NCBI GenBank assembly: GCA_902773635.1
Contig: CACYFH010000003.1
Span: 26,614-90,613 of the forward strand
Direction of reading: 5' to 3'
DNA length: 64,000 bases
Source: an uncultured Ruminococcus sp.
GTDB taxonomy: Bacteria > Bacillota > Clostridia > Oscillospirales > Acutalibacteraceae
Shown here: one piece after another, positions 8,055 to 17,054 of the stretch
Numbering within the stretch: position 1 is the first letter of the stretch
Layout of the letters: each line of letters starts with the position of its first letter
Made by a program: the position numbers and the translations under genes
The notes under the pieces: model-generated
Told to the model about the DNA's origin: nothing
The model's database searches: none
What the model saw: the letters and a program-made list of their open reading frames with translations, nothing else

Positions 8055-8684
8055 TTACCCCGCGGCGGAGTTGCACCGTCTGATTTCTCTTCGGGGTGTA
8101 TTACCTGAAAGCTTTTGACGTATACGGGTCTGTGCATTGTCAACTGATTTTAAGGATATATTCAGCCGCCCAGATATTTCCTTGTACGTATAGCCGGAAA
8201 GGTGCAAAATCGCTACTTTGTACTCCAGTTCGGATAGGCTGTCCTTGAGGATGCGATGCAAGCCGTCGATGTATTCTTTCGTCTCCACCAACTCAGGTAG
8301 GGAAGTTACGGTGGGATCGAAAGCGGCGTCCTGCTCTTCCTCGATAGACACGATATTGCGGGCGGCAGTCCCTTTGCGCGCGGCGTCTCTCATGAGGGAG
8401 CGGTAGCGATTGGAGACGCAGAGCATGAGGTAGTTCTTGAAGCTCGCGCCCTTCTCGCTGTCATAGCTGCGACAGGCGGAGAGCAGCGCGACCATGCCCT
8501 CCTGGATGAGGTCGTTGTCGTCGGCGTCGCCTGAGATACCGCGATATTTCTTAGCGGCTGAGCTGATCAGCCCCAAGTACCTCGACACCAGCTTTTCGAA
8601 AGCCGCTTCACTGCCGCCGAGGAATTCACGGATGAGCTCCTCGTCGCTTTGCTGCTGTGTCGGTTGAACGGTATTTTTATTCAG
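8055..8684 (-). CDS. Sigma-70 family RNA polymerase sigma factor, SigH-like
   Basis: A 209-residue sigma factor. Region 2 carries DLIQEGMVALLSACRSYD, and region 4 is a helix-turn-helix reading YTYKEISGRLNISLKSVDNA. Length, the lack of region 1.1 and the SDEELI start resemble SigH (sigma-30), which drives early sporulation and transition-state genes. No ATG fits near the start. A CTG at 8684, 7 bases after GAGGTG, is the best candidate; the frame extends to 8858 through residues unlike the family. The exact subfamily is inferred. Confidence 0.8.
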   Translation of the reverse strand: MNKNTVQPTQQQSDEELIREFLGGSEAAFEKLVSRYLGLISSAAKKYRGISGDADDNDLIQEGMVALLSACRSYDSEKGASFKNYLMLCVSNRYRSLMRDAARKGTAARNIVSIEEEQDAAFDPTVTSLPELVETKEYIDGLHRILKDSLSELEYKVAILHLSGYTYKEISGRLNISLKSVDNAQTRIRQKLSGNTPRREIRRCNSAAG

Positions 8685-8847
8685 GTCGCTGCACCTCGCA
8701 ATAGTTTGTCTATTTAAAGTAATAATATACAATATGCCGCCAAAAGTCAACAGGTTTTTCAAAACAAAACGAAAGGAAAAGATTACAAATTCATCACATA
8801 AGTGAATATTTTGTGCATGTTCAACAGTATTTTTCCTCAAATTTTGG

Positions 8848-8877
8848 TTTACAAACATATCCTGCTTATGTTATAAT
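8848..8877 (+). promoter_or_regulatory. Promoter of comM
   Basis: TTTACA (8848-8853) and TATAAT (8872-8877) with an 18-base spacer lie about 58 bases before the comM start. Confidence 0.65.
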
Positions 8878-8934
8878 GCAAGTGTAGATTTTCGAACATA
8901 AAAACGAACCGAATCACGTCAAAAGGAGCGGGAA

Positions 8935-10458
8935 ATGGTAGTAAAATGCAACAGCCTCGGGCTTTTCGGACTCAATACCTATGCCATCGAGATCGAAGCG
9001 GATCTGTCCTTCGGCTTCGCCGCCTTCGATATCGTCGGGCTTCCCGACGCCGCCGTCAAGGAGAGCCGCGACCGCGTGCGCTCCGCGATGAAGAACTGCG
9101 GCTTTGACTTCCCCGATACCCGCCTCGTACTCAATCTCGCTCCCGCGGATATCAAGAAGGAAGGACCTCTCTACGACCTTCCCATCCTGATCGCCGTGCT
9201 CAAGGCGACCCGCAACCTCAGCGCCAACACCGACGACTCCGCCTTCATCGGCGAGCTGTCTCTTTCGGGCGAGCTGCGGAGCATCAACGGCGTTCTCCCC
9301 ATGGCGATCGCCGCGCGCGAGTTGGGGTTGAAAAAGCTCTACGTCCCCGCCGCGAACGCGAACGAGGGCGCCGTCGTCGAGGGGATCGAGGTCTACGGTG
9401 TGCATGATGTTTTCGAGCTTCTCGACCATTTGTCGGGGCGGAACCGCATGCTCCCGACCGTGTTTGAGCCGATGGAGAATTCCGTGCAGACCGCGCTCGA
9501 CTTTTCTCAGGTGAAGGGTCAGGCGGAAGCGAAACGCGCTTTAGAGATCGCCGCCGCGGGCGGTCACAACGTCCTTTTGATCGGCTCGCCCGGCGCGGGC
9601 AAGAGCATGCTCGCCAAGCGCGTCGTCACCATCCTGCCGCAGATGACCTTTGACGAGACCATCGAGACCACGAAGATCCATTCCATCGCCGGAACGCTGA
9701 AAAAGGGTGCGGGCTTGGTCACCCGGCGACCCTTCCGCTCGCCCCATCATACCATCAGCCGTGTCGGACTTTCCGGCGGCGGCACCACCCCCAAGCCCGG
9801 CGAGATCTCCCTCGCCCACAACGGCGTGCTCTTTCTCGATGAACTGCCCGAGTTCCAGCGCTCTACCTTAGAGGTTCTGCGCCAGCCGCTCGAGGACGGC
9901 GTCGTCTCCATCTCCCGCGCCCACGGCACCTATACCTACCCCTCCCGGTTCACCCTGATCGCCGCGATGAACCCCTGTCCCTGCGGCTACTTTAATCATC
10001 CCAAGAAGACGTGCACCTGCACGGAGAACGCCGTGCATAAATATCTCAACCGTATCTCGGGACCTCTGCTCGACCGCATCGACATCCATATCGAGGTGCC
10101 GCCCGTGGAGTATGAGGAGCTGACCGCCAAGAGCGGGGAGGAGACCTCCGCGTCCATCCGCAGGAGGGTCGACGCGGCGCGCGCTATCCAGACCGCGCGC
10201 TTCAAGGGCACATCCGTCACCTGCAACGCCCATATCGACTCCTCCATGTTTGAAGAAGTCTGTGCGATGGATGAGAAGGCGGAGCGCATTTTAAAACAAG
10301 CCTTTGATAAGCTCGGCATGACCGCCCGCGCCTATGACCGCGTCCTCAAGGTCGCCCGCACCATCGCCGACCTCGACGCGAGCGACTTGATCCGTGCCGC
10401 CCATATCGCAGAAGCCATCCAGTACCGCTCCCTCGACCGCAAATACTGGCACGATTAA
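8935..10458 (+). CDS. comM: ComM/YifB family AAA+ ATPase (Mg-chelatase-like)
   Basis: A 507-residue AAA+ protein. In naturally competent bacteria, ComM is a hexameric helicase promoting branch migration during integration of transformed DNA; in other species its role is unclear. The N-terminal YifB domain shows GLPDAAVKESRDRVRSA. The Mg-chelatase-like ATPase core has Walker A GSPGAGKS near residue 218 and Walker B GVLFLDELPEF near 296, with a CPCGYFNHP...CTC cysteine cluster near 347. The C-terminal lid domain follows. An AAGGAGCGGG site supports the ATG. Confidence 0.94.
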   Translation: MVVKCNSLGLFGLNTYAIEIEADLSFGFAAFDIVGLPDAAVKESRDRVRSAMKNCGFDFPDTRLVLNLAPADIKKEGPLYDLPILIAVLKATRNLSANTDDSAFIGELSLSGELRSINGVLPMAIAARELGLKKLYVPAANANEGAVVEGIEVYGVHDVFELLDHLSGRNRMLPTVFEPMENSVQTALDFSQVKGQAEAKRALEIAAAGGHNVLLIGSPGAGKSMLAKRVVTILPQMTFDETIETTKIHSIAGTLKKGAGLVTRRPFRSPHHTISRVGLSGGGTTPKPGEISLAHNGVLFLDELPEFQRSTLEVLRQPLEDGVVSISRAHGTYTYPSRFTLIAAMNPCPCGYFNHPKKTCTCTENAVHKYLNRISGPLLDRIDIHIEVPPVEYEELTAKSGEETSASIRRRVDAARAIQTARFKGTSVTCNAHIDSSMFEEVCAMDEKAERILKQAFDKLGMTARAYDRVLKVARTIADLDASDLIRAAHIAEAIQYRSLDRKYWHD

Positions 10459-10510
10459 AAAGAATCATCTATTGTATTTTCTCATTTCCCGTGTTATAAT
10501 AATAAGTGCC

Positions 10511-10632
10511 AATAACCACCAACTAGCAACTAGCGACTAGCAACTAGCGACTAGCAACCAGCAACCACCAACCAGCAACTAGCAACTAGCGACTAGCGAC
10601 TAGCAACTAGCAACCAGTAACTACCAACCAAA
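10511..10632 (+). repeat. Heptanucleotide tandem array, RACTAGC type
   Basis: About 17 consecutive 7-base units (AACTAGC, GACTAGC, AACCAGC, AACCACC) run without phase change from 10511 to the AAAGGAGG ribosome site of the next gene. Confidence 0.9.
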
Positions 10633-10645
10633 GGAGGTCATTCCC

Positions 10646-10840
10646 ATGATCACAAAAGAATCCATCATCGGCGACGTTCTGGATCAGTACCCCGCCACCG
10701 CTCCCCTGTTCCTGCAGATGGGCATGCACTGTCTCGGCTGTCCCGCTTCTCGCGGCGAGAGCATCGAGGAAGCCTGCATGGTCCACGGCGCAGACGCCGG
10801 CAAGCTCGTGGAAGCGCTGAACAAGGCTGTCGGCGCATGA
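10646..10840 (+). CDS. DUF1858 domain protein
   Basis: A 64-residue single-domain protein, with MITKESIIGDVLDQYP at the start and the characteristic GMHCLGCPAS cysteine pair near residue 27. This family is also found fused to hybrid-cluster proteins and is thought to form a redox-active disulfide. AAAGGAGG lies upstream. Its last codons overlap the start of trmK by four bases (ATGA), so translation is probably coupled. The reason for pairing a redox-type domain with tRNA methylation is unknown. Confidence 0.88.
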   Translation: MITKESIIGDVLDQYPATAPLFLQMGMHCLGCPASRGESIEEACMVHGADAGKLVEALNKAVGA

Positions 10841-11502
10841 ACCCCATAATAAGACCGAACGGGCGGCTGTCCTTGTGCGCGGATGATGTACGCGAGGGCA
10901 GCCGCCTTGCGGATATCGGGACAGATCACGCCTATCTTCCCATCGCGCTTTGCCTGAGCGGGAAGATCCCTTCCGCCCTCGCCTGCGATATCAACCCCCA
11001 TCCGTTACGCTCCGCTCAGGAGAATATCGCGAGGTACGGGCTGGGCGAGAGAATCGCGACCCGCCTCTCCGACGGCTTGCAAAAGGTCTCACCCGACGAG
11101 GTCGACGATATCGTGATCGCGGGTATGGGCGGCGAGCTGATCCGCGATATCCTGCGCGCCGCGCCGTGGGTGAAGGACGCTGAAAAGCGCCTGATCCTGC
11201 AGCCCATGACCCACCACGACGACCTGATCCTTTGGCTGTATGAGAACGGCTTTGCGATCGAGCGCCAGCGCGCCGTCCTGGATGAAGGAAAGTACTATAC
11301 CGTGCTGTGCACGCGCTATGACGGCGCAGCGAGAGAATGCAGCTTGCTAAAAGCGACCGTCGGCGCGCTCGATGTGCGCGAGCCGTCCGCGCGCGGCTTT
11401 CTTCTGCGCTGTCTGAGCAATCTGCGCAATAAAAGCAGGGGAGACGCTTCCCTGCTGTCTACCGTGAGAGAACTGGAGGAGATCTTGGATGAAGCTGAAT
11501 GA
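10837..11502 (+). CDS. trmK: tRNA (adenine22-N1)-methyltransferase
   Basis: Methylates N1 of adenine 22 in the D-loop of tRNAs using S-adenosylmethionine. The 221-residue Rossmann-fold enzyme has the SAM-binding motif LADIGTDHAYLPI near residue 27 and the catalytic-loop region DIVIAGMGGELI near residue 90, both hallmarks of TrmK. The start overlaps the preceding stop as ATGA. The 3' end overlaps the next gene by 14 bases, the usual trmK-nif3 pairing. Confidence 0.94.
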   Translation: MNPIIRPNGRLSLCADDVREGSRLADIGTDHAYLPIALCLSGKIPSALACDINPHPLRSAQENIARYGLGERIATRLSDGLQKVSPDEVDDIVIAGMGGELIRDILRAAPWVKDAEKRLILQPMTHHDDLILWLYENGFAIERQRAVLDEGKYYTVLCTRYDGAARECSLLKATVGALDVREPSARGFLLRCLSNLRNKSRGDASLLSTVRELEEILDEAE

Positions 11503-12232
11503 GCTGATCGCATTTGCTCAGACTGTCGCGCCGTTCGGGACAGCCGAGGAATGGGACAATGTCGGACTGTTGGTCGGCGGCGGCTTCGCCGAGGTCAGCC
11601 GCGTCCTGCTCGCGCTGGATATCACTCCCGCCGTTGTGCGTGAAGCGCATGAGAAGGGCGCCCAACTGATCATCAGCCACCACCCCGTGATCTTCCGCCC
11701 CATCGGACGCCTTGACCCCGACAGCGCCGAGTACCTGCTCGCGCGTTACGGGATCGCCGCCCTGTGCCTGCATACCAACCTCGACCGCGCCGCCCACGGC
11801 GTGAATACCGCTCTCGGAAAAGCCCTGAGACTGCAAAACACAAAGCTCTATCCCGAGGAATTTCTTCTCGTCGGCGAGACGGAACGCGCGTATTCAGCGG
11901 AGGAATTCGCCGCTTTTGTCAAGGAACGCCTGCGCGCTCCCTCCGTGCGCTATACGGACGGCAGGGTCACGCGCGTCGCCGTGTCCTCCGGAGGCGGCGG
12001 CGAGGGCGTGGAACTATGTGCAAAATACGGCTGCGACGCCTTCGTCACCGGCGAGCTCAAGCACCATCAGTATCTTTTTGCCGCTGATCACAACATCGCC
12101 GCCTTCGACGCGGGACATTTCTCCACCGAGGACGTCGTCATTCCGCCCTTGCGCGAGCTCCTGCAGACCCGTTTCCCCCATGAGGAATTCCTCGTCAGCA
12201 AGGTCTGCGCCTGTCCCTATAAAGCGCTCTGA
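11489..12232 (+). CDS. Nif3-like dinuclear metal centre protein (YqfO family)
   Basis: A 247-residue member of the Nif3/DUF34 family, which forms toroidal hexamers with two bound metals. Possible metal ligands are in ISHHPVIFRP near residue 57, CLHTNLD near 92 and the later GELKHHQ and GHFSTE histidines and acids near 194-210. The short form without the PII-like insertion is seen here. It is often labelled GTP cyclohydrolase I type 2, but the physiological role is unsettled. It overlaps trmK and is the last gene of the operon; a terminator follows. Confidence 0.93.
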   Translation: MKLNELIAFAQTVAPFGTAEEWDNVGLLVGGGFAEVSRVLLALDITPAVVREAHEKGAQLIISHHPVIFRPIGRLDPDSAEYLLARYGIAALCLHTNLDRAAHGVNTALGKALRLQNTKLYPEEFLLVGETERAYSAEEFAAFVKERLRAPSVRYTDGRVTRVAVSSGGGGEGVELCAKYGCDAFVTGELKHHQYLFAADHNIAAFDAGHFSTEDVVIPPLRELLQTRFPHEEFLVSKVCACPYKAL

Positions 12233-12241
12233 AAAGAAATA

Positions 12242-12282
12242 CAACGCCTGTGTCACGAAAAACGGCACAGGCGTTACTTTTG
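12242..12282 (+). terminator. Terminator after the trmK-nif3 operon
   Basis: AACGCCTGTG pairs with CACAGGCGTT around a 13-base loop, followed by ACTTTTG. Confidence 0.7.
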
Positions 12283-12376
12283 CCCCCAAAAAAGAAATAA
12301 CATGGTAACATCATTAACAAATTGTAAATTTTATACCGAAAAGATAAAGATTTTGCCATATATATGTAAAAAACAA

Positions 12377-12405
12377 TTGCAAAAACCACAAGCCTTTGTT
12401 ATAAT
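12377..12405 (+). promoter_or_regulatory. Promoter of trmB
   Basis: TTGCAA (12377-12382) and TATAAT (12400-12405) have an ideal 17-base spacer. Confidence 0.7.
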
Positions 12406-12474
12406 ATTGTAGTGTATATAACTATATGATGTGATACTATGGCTTTTTGCGGTATCGCGTCGGGACGAGGTCTT

Positions 12475-13128
12475 ATGAGAATCAGGAAGAAAAAGTGGGC
12501 GGAACCCGAGCTCAACGCCTGCCGCTATTATATCCAGGAGCCGACGGCTTTTCGCGGAAGATGGAAGGAATTTTTCGGCAACGATCACCCCATTGAGCTG
12601 GAGATCGGCTGCGGGAAATGCACCTTCATCGCTGAGAAGGCAAAGCGCAATCCCGATATCAACTACATCGCCGTGGACATCAAGAACGATATGCTCGGCG
12701 TCGGCAGACGCAACATCGAGCGCATCTTCGCTCAAGCTCAGATGCCCGTTCGGAACATCGCTCTGGTTCGCTTCAACGTCGAGGAGCTCGACAAGATCAT
12801 CGCGCCCGAGGACGGTATCGCCGTCATGTACATCAATTTCTGCAACCCCTGGCCGCGCCTCAAGCACAACAAGCGCCGCCTGACCTACCCGAGGAAGCTG
12901 ACCATGTACCGCGACTTTTTGACGAGCGACGCCGTGATCTACTTCAAGACGGACGACGACGGACTGTTCGAGGACAGTGTAGGCTATTTTGAAGAGGCGA
13001 AGTACCGCATCCGCTACATCACCCGCGACCTGCACCACAGCGACGTGACGGACAACATCGTCACCGAGCATGAGCAGATGTTCACCGACGAGGGCATCCC
13101 GATCAAATATCTGGAAGCCACCGTCTGA
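12475..13128 (+). CDS. trmB: tRNA (guanine46-N7)-methyltransferase
   Basis: Forms m7G46 in the variable loop of tRNAs. The 217-residue SAM-dependent enzyme starts MRIRKKKWAEPEL and has the SAM motif LEIGCGKCTFI near residue 43, the AVDIK acidic loop and the family signature INFCNPWPRLKHNKRRL near residue 122 (usually F-x-D-P-W-P; here asparagine replaces aspartate). The ATG at 12475 is chosen over one at 12439 because GACGAGG precedes it and homologues begin there. Confidence 0.94.
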   Translation: MRIRKKKWAEPELNACRYYIQEPTAFRGRWKEFFGNDHPIELEIGCGKCTFIAEKAKRNPDINYIAVDIKNDMLGVGRRNIERIFAQAQMPVRNIALVRFNVEELDKIIAPEDGIAVMYINFCNPWPRLKHNKRRLTYPRKLTMYRDFLTSDAVIYFKTDDDGLFEDSVGYFEEAKYRIRYITRDLHHSDVTDNIVTEHEQMFTDEGIPIKYLEATV

Positions 13129-13130
13129 GT

Positions 13131-13218
13131 TCAGTGGACAGTGGATAGTGGTCAGTGGACAGTGATTAGTGACTAGTGACTAGTGATTAGTGACCAGCGA
13201 CTAGCAACCAGCAACTAG
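13131..13218 (+). repeat. Heptanucleotide tandem array, YAGTGAY type
   Basis: About twelve 7-base units (CAGTGGA, TAGTGAC, CAGCGAC, TAGCAAC) run in phase between trmB and the ribosome site of the next gene. The unit drifts from TAGTG to TAGCA along the array. Confidence 0.9.
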
Positions 13219-13238
13219 ATTCCCAAGGAGGCAAGAGC

Positions 13239-14540
13239 ATGAAACGACTGCGACTGATGATCGCCGTACTGACAGCGGCTGTACTGCTGTCGGGCTGTCG
13301 TGCGCTCAGTCTCTACGGACCCGATATCCTCACTCCGCCCCGCGCTTCCGGCGGACGCGCGGAGATCCAGCACATGATCGAGGAGGACGCGGGCGGCGGC
13401 TATACGCTGATCTACCCTTCCTCAGGAGACTACAAGAGCGGCGTCCTGCTCTATGATCTTGACCATAACGGCGCCGAGGAGGCGATCGCCCTCTATGCCT
13501 CGACCGGCGGCTCTGCAAAGCTCCTTTGCGCCGCGTCCAAGGGCGACGCCTTCAGCCTGATCGGTTCGGCGGAGCTTCCTTCCTCCAACGTCAACAGCCT
13601 GCGCTTTGCGGACGTTGACGGCGACGGCAGGGATGAGATCGTCGTCAGCTGTGACGCCGGCGCTCCTATCGCATCCCTCAACGCCTATCTCGTCGGCGAG
13701 GAGCTTACCCGCGTGAGGATCGCGGAGGGCTTCACGGATTTCGTGACCGGCGATTTTGACGGCGACGGCGCGGGCGACGTGCTCCTTCTGATGCCCCATA
13801 GCGAGAACGTGACCGCCAAGGCGATCCTGATGAGCTATTCGGGCGGCAGCTTCTCCGGCAAGAGCGAGATCGAGATCGACTCCGAGGTCTATTTCTACGA
13901 CCGCCTGTATTTCGGCGCTCTCGGGAAGGACGTCGTCGGCGCGGCAGCGGACGGCGTGCTCGAGAACGGCGACCATACCACCCAGCTTCTGTGCTACGAT
14001 CCGGGCGCCAAGACCCTGCTCAATCCCCTGTATATCTTCTCGGGCTATTCCGACACGCGCCGCTCCGAGAGAGTGTTCAGCCGCGATATCAACGACGACG
14101 GTGTGATCGAATATCCTCTCTGCGATCCGATGGAGGCGGAGAAGGGCGCCGATCCCGCGAGCGTCTGCACCCGCATCGTCTGGTGCGATTATGATTACGA
14201 CCAGATGCTTCCCGATCCTGTTGGCAGCGCGATCTACTGCGAACCGCTCGGCTGCATGCTGATGATCCGCGACGAGCTGGTCGATTCGCTGACAGCGCGC
14301 GTCGAGGACGGCGTGATGACCGTTTACTCCCTGAGTCACAAGGGCGCGGAGCCGGTCGTCGGAGCGATTCAGCTCACCGTCAAGCACTACGATCACGGCA
14401 GCTTTGACAGCAGCCTGATCCCCGAAGCGGTGCTCTATGAGAGCAGCACCGACGTGTTCACCTATATCCTTCCGGATAAGTCGGTGTTCACTCCCGATGA
14501 TGTAAAAAACAGCTTTACGCTGATGAATAATACCCAGTAA
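13239..14540 (+). CDS. Lipoprotein with FG-GAP/VCBS-like calcium-binding repeats
   Basis: A 433-residue exported lipoprotein with signal peptide and lipobox LLSGC, cysteine 20. Several Dx[DN]xDG loops resembling FG-GAP/VCBS or EF-hand-like calcium sites occur at residues 73-81, 125-133, 172-180 and near 287 (DINDDGVIE), suggesting a beta-propeller on the outer membrane face. It lies 27 bases upstream of the response regulator and in the same orientation as the histidine kinase. It could be a sensory accessory protein or a co-regulated envelope component. No enzyme motif is seen, and the ligand is unknown. Confidence 0.75.
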   Translation: MKRLRLMIAVLTAAVLLSGCRALSLYGPDILTPPRASGGRAEIQHMIEEDAGGGYTLIYPSSGDYKSGVLLYDLDHNGAEEAIALYASTGGSAKLLCAASKGDAFSLIGSAELPSSNVNSLRFADVDGDGRDEIVVSCDAGAPIASLNAYLVGEELTRVRIAEGFTDFVTGDFDGDGAGDVLLLMPHSENVTAKAILMSYSGGSFSGKSEIEIDSEVYFYDRLYFGALGKDVVGAAADGVLENGDHTTQLLCYDPGAKTLLNPLYIFSGYSDTRRSERVFSRDINDDGVIEYPLCDPMEAEKGADPASVCTRIVWCDYDYDQMLPDPVGSAIYCEPLGCMLMIRDELVDSLTARVEDGVMTVYSLSHKGAEPVVGAIQLTVKHYDHGSFDSSLIPEAVLYESSTDVFTYILPDKSVFTPDDVKNSFTLMNNTQ

Positions 14541-14567
14541 ATCACAACCTGAACGGAGGTTATCATT

Positions 14568-15272
14568 ATGAAAAAGATTCTTGTATGTGAGGACGAAGCC
14601 GCCATCCGCGATTTCGTGGTCATCAACCTGAGAAGAGCGGGCTATGAGGTCGTCGAAGCCGACTGCGGCGAGATGGCGCTCGAGAAGTACGAGGAGCACA
14701 ACGGCGATTTCGACGTCGCGATCCTCGACATCATGATGCCCGGTATCGACGGTCTGCAGGTCTGCAAGGAGCTGAGGAACAAGAATTCCGGCATCGGCAT
14801 CATCATGCTGTCCGCCCGTACCCAGGAGATGGACAAGGTCACCGGTCTGATGCTCGGCGCGGATGATTACATCACCAAGCCCTTCTCTCCCTCTGAGCTG
14901 ACCGCGCGCGTCGATTCTCTCTATCGCCGCGTCTCCCTCTCCGAGCAGAAGAGCGAGAACAACTTCAAGGAGGAGCTCCAGAGCGGTATCTTCACCCTGA
15001 ACCTCAGGAACCGCGCCCTGATGAAGAACGGCAAGATGATCGAGCTGACCCAGGTCGAGTTCCAGATCATGGAGTATTTCTTCTCCAATCCCGGCGTTGC
15101 TCTCGACCGCACCGATATCCTCAACCACGTCTGGGGCGAGGCGTATGTCGGTGAGGAGAAGATCGTCGACGTCAATATCCGCCGCCTGCGTATGAAGGTC
15201 GAGGACGAGCCCTCCAACCCCAAGTACATCGTCACCGTCTGGGGTCTCGGCTATAAGTGGGACACGGTGTGA
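14568..15272 (+). CDS. OmpR/PhoB-family response regulator
   Basis: A 234-residue DNA-binding regulator. The receiver domain (1-120) has the acidic pocket CEDE at 7-10, phosphoacceptor aspartate 54 in ILDIMMP and lysine in YITKPFSPSEL. The C-terminal winged helix (about 135-232) ends with the usual VWGLGYKW motif. It has an AACGGAGG ribosome site. The cognate kinase starts 195 bases downstream after a repeat-filled gap. Target genes cannot be read from sequence. Confidence 0.93.
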   Translation: MKKILVCEDEAAIRDFVVINLRRAGYEVVEADCGEMALEKYEEHNGDFDVAILDIMMPGIDGLQVCKELRNKNSGIGIIMLSARTQEMDKVTGLMLGADDYITKPFSPSELTARVDSLYRRVSLSEQKSENNFKEELQSGIFTLNLRNRALMKNGKMIELTQVEFQIMEYFFSNPGVALDRTDILNHVWGEAYVGEEKIVDVNIRRLRMKVEDEPSNPKYIVTVWGLGYKWDTV

Positions 15273-15287
15273 TTTGCTTTGCAAATC

Positions 15288-15447
15288 AAAGAATAAAGAA
15301 TAGAGAATAGTGAATAAAGAAGAATGAAGGGAAATCCTGAAGGATTTTGGATCGGTATGCCCTGTTATTGACCGCAGACTTCCTATTGATCGGGTGAGGG
15401 CGGAGCCCTCCCATCACCATTCACCGTTCTCCATTCACCATTTACCA
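15288..15447 (+). repeat. Two heptanucleotide arrays between regulator and kinase
   Basis: GAATAAA/GAATAGA units repeat every 7 bases at 15288-15329, and CCATTCA/CCGTTCT units at 15412-15447. A hairpin GGGCGGAG/CTCCC-type sequence lies between them. This splits an otherwise ordinary two-component operon. Confidence 0.75.
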
Positions 15448-15467
15448 AAACGAAAGGAGTGAGCGTT

Positions 15468-16934
15468 ATGTTCAAGGGTATCAACAAAAGATGGCTGATC
15501 AATACCTTCGGCGTTGTATTGGCGATCATTATTCTTTTGGTGGTCACCCTTTCCGTAGCGATCCACTCCTTATGCTATACGACCGTGGAGGCGGCTCTGC
15601 GTTCCCGGAGCAACGAGCTCTCGGTCGTCTTTCCCGATTATACGGCGGAGAGCACGGACAGCTTTCTGACCGCCGCCTCGCTCTATGCCGCCGATTTTGA
15701 CCACAAGGACGAGATGGAGATCGAGGTCGTCAACGCCGCGGGGCGTGTCGTGACGACTTCCACCGGCTTCGGCGCTCAGGATGAGATCGCACCCGATTTC
15801 GCCGACGCCGTCAAGGCTGAGGACAACGCGATCCGCTACGTCGGGCGCGCTCCCTCCGGGGAGAAGATCATGGCGGTGACCCGCGTGATCCGCAACCTCC
15901 AGGGCACGGAGCTGGGCGCGGTGCGCTATGTGTCCTCTCTTCGCAACGCGGACGGCAGAGTCCTGCTCTATACCCTGATCGCGTCCGCAGTGGGACTTCT
16001 GATCATCGCCGTCGTCGCCCTTTCGGGACATTATTTCATCCGCTCCATCACCAAGCCCGTCCAACAGATGACCGAGACCGCCCGCCGTATCGCGCAGGGC
16101 GACTTTTCCGCCAAGATCGACAAGACCTATGACGATGAGATCGGCGAGCTCTGCGACAGCATCAACGATATGGCAAAGGAGCTGGACGCGAACGAGAAGC
16201 TGAAAAACGACTTCATCTCCCGCGTCTCCCATGAGCTGCGTACTCCCCTGACCGCCATCAAGGGCTGGGCGGAGACGATGCAGTACGGTGTGCCCGACCG
16301 CATCACGCTTGAGAAGGGCATGAGCGTCATCGTGAAGGAAAGCTCCCGCCTGACCTCTCTGGTCGAGGAGCTGCTCGATTTCTCCAAGCTCCAGAGCGGT
16401 CGCCTTACCATGCAGATGGCGCGTATGGATATCCTCGCCGAGATCGACGAGGCGGTCTATATGCTCAAGGAGCGCGCCCTCTCGGAGGGCAAGCACCTGC
16501 TCTATGACGACCCCGAGGATATGCCGATCATCTACGGCGACCGCAACCGTCTCAAGCAGGTTTTCCTCAACATCATCGACAACGCGCTGAAATACACCCC
16601 CGAGGGCGGTATGATCGGTGTACAGGTATATGAAGACTTCAAGGATCATACCGTGAAGGTCGTCGTCGCCGACAACGGCTGCGGCATCAACGCGGAGGAT
16701 CTCCCCAAGGTCAAGGACAAATTCTATAAAGCGAACCAGAAGATCAACGGCTCCGGCATCGGCTTGGCGGTAGCCGACGAGATCATCAAAATGCACAAGG
16801 GCACGCTCGATATCGAGAGCTCGCCCGAGGTCGGCACGACCGTCACCATCACCATCCCCATTTTTAACGAGGCCGCCGCGCTGGACGACGACACCCAGCC
16901 CTTAGGCGGTATCACCCCCACAACCGCGCCGTAA
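15468..16934 (+). CDS. Membrane sensor histidine kinase (HAMP-HisKA-HATPase)
   Basis: A 488-residue kinase. The first membrane helix is near residues 12-32, then an extracellular sensor region of about 130 residues and a second helix near 170-190. A HAMP linker (FIRSITKPVQQM) follows, then an H-box FISRVSHELRTPLTAI and ATPase motifs NIIDNALKYTP (N), ADNGCGI (G1) and GSGIGLAV (G2). The ATG at 15468 has AAAGGAG 8 bases upstream; an in-frame GTG nine bases earlier overlaps that site. It pairs with the response regulator upstream. The stimulus is unknown. The architecture resembles WalK/PhoR-type kinases. Confidence 0.93.
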   Translation: MFKGINKRWLINTFGVVLAIIILLVVTLSVAIHSLCYTTVEAALRSRSNELSVVFPDYTAESTDSFLTAASLYAADFDHKDEMEIEVVNAAGRVVTTSTGFGAQDEIAPDFADAVKAEDNAIRYVGRAPSGEKIMAVTRVIRNLQGTELGAVRYVSSLRNADGRVLLYTLIASAVGLLIIAVVALSGHYFIRSITKPVQQMTETARRIAQGDFSAKIDKTYDDEIGELCDSINDMAKELDANEKLKNDFISRVSHELRTPLTAIKGWAETMQYGVPDRITLEKGMSVIVKESSRLTSLVEELLDFSKLQSGRLTMQMARMDILAEIDEAVYMLKERALSEGKHLLYDDPEDMPIIYGDRNRLKQVFLNIIDNALKYTPEGGMIGVQVYEDFKDHTVKVVVADNGCGINAEDLPKVKDKFYKANQKINGSGIGLAVADEIIKMHKGTLDIESSPEVGTTVTITIPIFNEAAALDDDTQPLGGITPTTAP

Positions 16935-17012
16935 GGCTCCCTTTGGTAAAGGGAGCTGTCGCCTTTAGGCGACTGAGGGATTGTATAAATGATTGACCGA
17001 AGGGAGATTCCA
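16934..17012 (+). repeat. Palindromic repeat A
   Basis: Starts at the histidine kinase stop codon. GGCTCCCTTT/AAAGGGAGC and GTCGCC/GGCGAC hairpins are followed by GACTGAGGGATTG and a GACCGAAGGGAGAT tail. Confidence 0.85.
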
Positions 17013-17054
17013 AAAAAGAGATTCTTCATCGGTCACCGACAAAGAAGGTATGTT

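Noticed and set aside
10511-10632. CRISPR array
   Set aside because: The repeat unit is 7 bases with no spacers. No cas genes or 25-40 base repeats occur anywhere in the window.
16934-17054. Earlier start of the DUF1385 gene at 16989
   Set aside because: That ATG lies in the tail of repeat A and lacks a ribosome site, whereas 17055 has one and matches family starts.
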